From positions 496,001 to 560,000 of the forward strand of contig CP150549.1 of NCBI GenBank assembly GCA_049487715.1: a stretch of DNA of 64,000 nt, read 5' to 3'. Origin of the DNA: Pycnococcus provasolii (lineage: Eukaryota > Chlorophyta > Pseudoscourfieldiophyceae > Pseudoscourfieldiales). The position numbers and the translations under genes are program-made. Below, one piece after another: positions 63,160 through 64,000 of the stretch. The notes beneath the pieces were generated by a model. That model worked only from the letters and a program-made list of their open reading frames with translations. It did no database searches and had not been told where the DNA came from. How positions within the stretch are numbered: position 1 is the stretch's first letter; every line of letters begins with the position of its first letter.

Positions 63160-63575
63160 CCTTGCCTGGACCACCACCTGGCCTTGACCACCTTAACTGG
63201 TCTTAACTTGTCCACCTGGCCTTGACTTGAGTACTTGACCACCTTAACTGGCCTTAACTTGACCACCACCTGGCCTTGACCACCTTAACTGGTCTTAACT
63301 TGTCCACCTGGCCTTGACTTGAGTACTTGACCACCTTAACTGGCCTTAACTTGACCACCTGGCCTTGACTTGACCACCTTAACTGGTCTTAACTTGACCA
63401 CCTGGCCTTGACTTGAGTACTTGACCACCTTAACTGGTCTTGACTTGACCACCTTAACTGGTCTTAACTTGACCACCTGGCCTTGACTTGAGTACTTGAC
63501 CACCTTAACTGGTCTTGACTTGACCACCTTAACTGGTCTTAACTTGACCACCTGGCCTTAACTTGACCACCTTAA
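63160..63575. repeat. Tandem CTTGACCACCTTAACTGG-type satellite
   Basis: Composite units of CCTGGCCTTGACTTGAGTAC, TTGACCACCTTAACTGG and TCTTAACTTGACCACC alternate for about 400 bases, forming a higher-order repeat of about 80-90 bases. Confidence 0.9.
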
Positions 63576-63710
63576 TGGTGAGTCGGTGACAGGAACTTCA
63601 TTCAGGGACTCAGGTTTGGTTTCCCAGACACCACGCACCAGAGCCCAGAGGGGGGGGGGTTCGTCCACTTCGTCGTCGTCGTCGTTTTCCAAGTTCCACC
63701 ACGTGCGATT

Positions 63711-63880
63711 TGGTCCAGCGATTTGGTCCAGCGACTAGGTCCAGCGATTAGGTCCAGCGATTAGATCCAGCGATTTGGTCCAGCGATTTGGTCCAGCGAT
63801 TTGGTCCAGCGATTTGGTCCAGCGATTTGGTCCAGCGATTTGGTCCAGCGATTTGGTCCAGCGATTTGGTCCAGCGATTC
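63711..63880. repeat. 13-bp tandem repeat GATTTGGTCCAGC
   Basis: About thirteen head-to-tail 13-bp units; the early copies carry single-base changes (GACTAGG, GATTAGA) and the later ones are identical. In the minus frame three units make a 13-residue peptide repeat. Confidence 0.95.
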
Positions 63881-64000
63881 CCCCTCGGGGAAGGTGCGTT
63901 AACTATTTTAGGTTCTATCTGTCGAATTCTGTTTCTCCCCCCCCCTGGTCCAGGTCCCCTTTGGGGTGCGTCACACCTTCCCCTTCGAATATTCCCCAAC

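Larger units (their letters stand above)
62899..64000. other. Repeat-rich intergenic DNA to window end
   Basis: Upstream of the LRR-IQ gene. Made of the satellites listed separately, with unique sequence at 63575-63710 and 63880-64000. No supported gene; open frames here are repeat-derived. Confidence 0.65.

Noticed and set aside
63748-63999. Peptide-repeat frame in the 13-bp satellite
   Set aside because: Any stop-free 13-bp repeat gives such a frame; no start context or other support.

Overview
This 64 kb window is nuclear DNA from a small, gene-dense, GC-rich photosynthetic eukaryote, most probably a unicellular green alga of prasinophyte type. The signs are plastid-type acyl carrier protein, a violaxanthin de-epoxidase-related protein, a DUF1997 protein, a fused 3-dehydroquinate dehydratase/shikimate dehydrogenase, and prolyl 4-hydroxylase with a ShKT tail. 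They sit beside plainly eukaryotic machinery: exportin-7, NUP205, TAF12, LST8, FBXO9, kinesin and an SRP14-like protein. Several genes carry TGTAA 10-40 bases after the stop, the usual green-algal poly(A) signal. Telomere-like repeats are of the TTAGGG type. The species cannot be named from sequence alone. No tRNA, rRNA, CRISPR array or transposase gene was recognised.

Layout. 0-6 kb: ACP (-), exportin-7 (+). 6-10 kb: a small beta-sandwich protein, an Aha1-N cochaperone, prolyl 4-hydroxylase, a two-repeat saposin-like secreted protein. 10-18 kb: a divergent kinesin, a spliced AT-hook protein, an AlkB-like dioxygenase. 18-25 kb: a 111-aa orphan, a BTB/T1 protein, a Pro-rich membrane protein. 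26-33 kb: NUP205. 33-42 kb: an unknown protein, a RING-H2 protein beside a ~190-base poly(T), a VDE-related protein, DUF1997, a one-pass membrane protein, a secreted RCC1-repeat protein. 42-50 kb: TAF12, a small ORF overlapping FBXO9, a Tudor-like protein, TruA-type pseudouridine synthase, SRP14-like, RlmI-like methyltransferase. 50-63 kb: two unknowns, LST8, DHQ-SDH, DUF3128, a MIF-like protein, mitochondrial GrpE, an LRR+IQ protein. 63-64 kb: tandem satellites.

Genes are mostly intronless and alternate in strand. Convergent neighbours lie 50-100 bases apart, while 5'-side intergenic regions are longer. Most divergent intergenic regions hold TTAGGG/CCCTAA arrays, and none of the convergent gaps does. 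Three introns can be proposed (53, 107 and 45 nt). The first two restore sensible protein ends; the third supplies an ATG.

Four conserved genes (exportin-7, kinesin, NUP205, TruA) each have exactly one surplus base, so all four need a +1 shift. This could be assembly insertion error or programmed +1 frameshifting; the sequence alone cannot decide.
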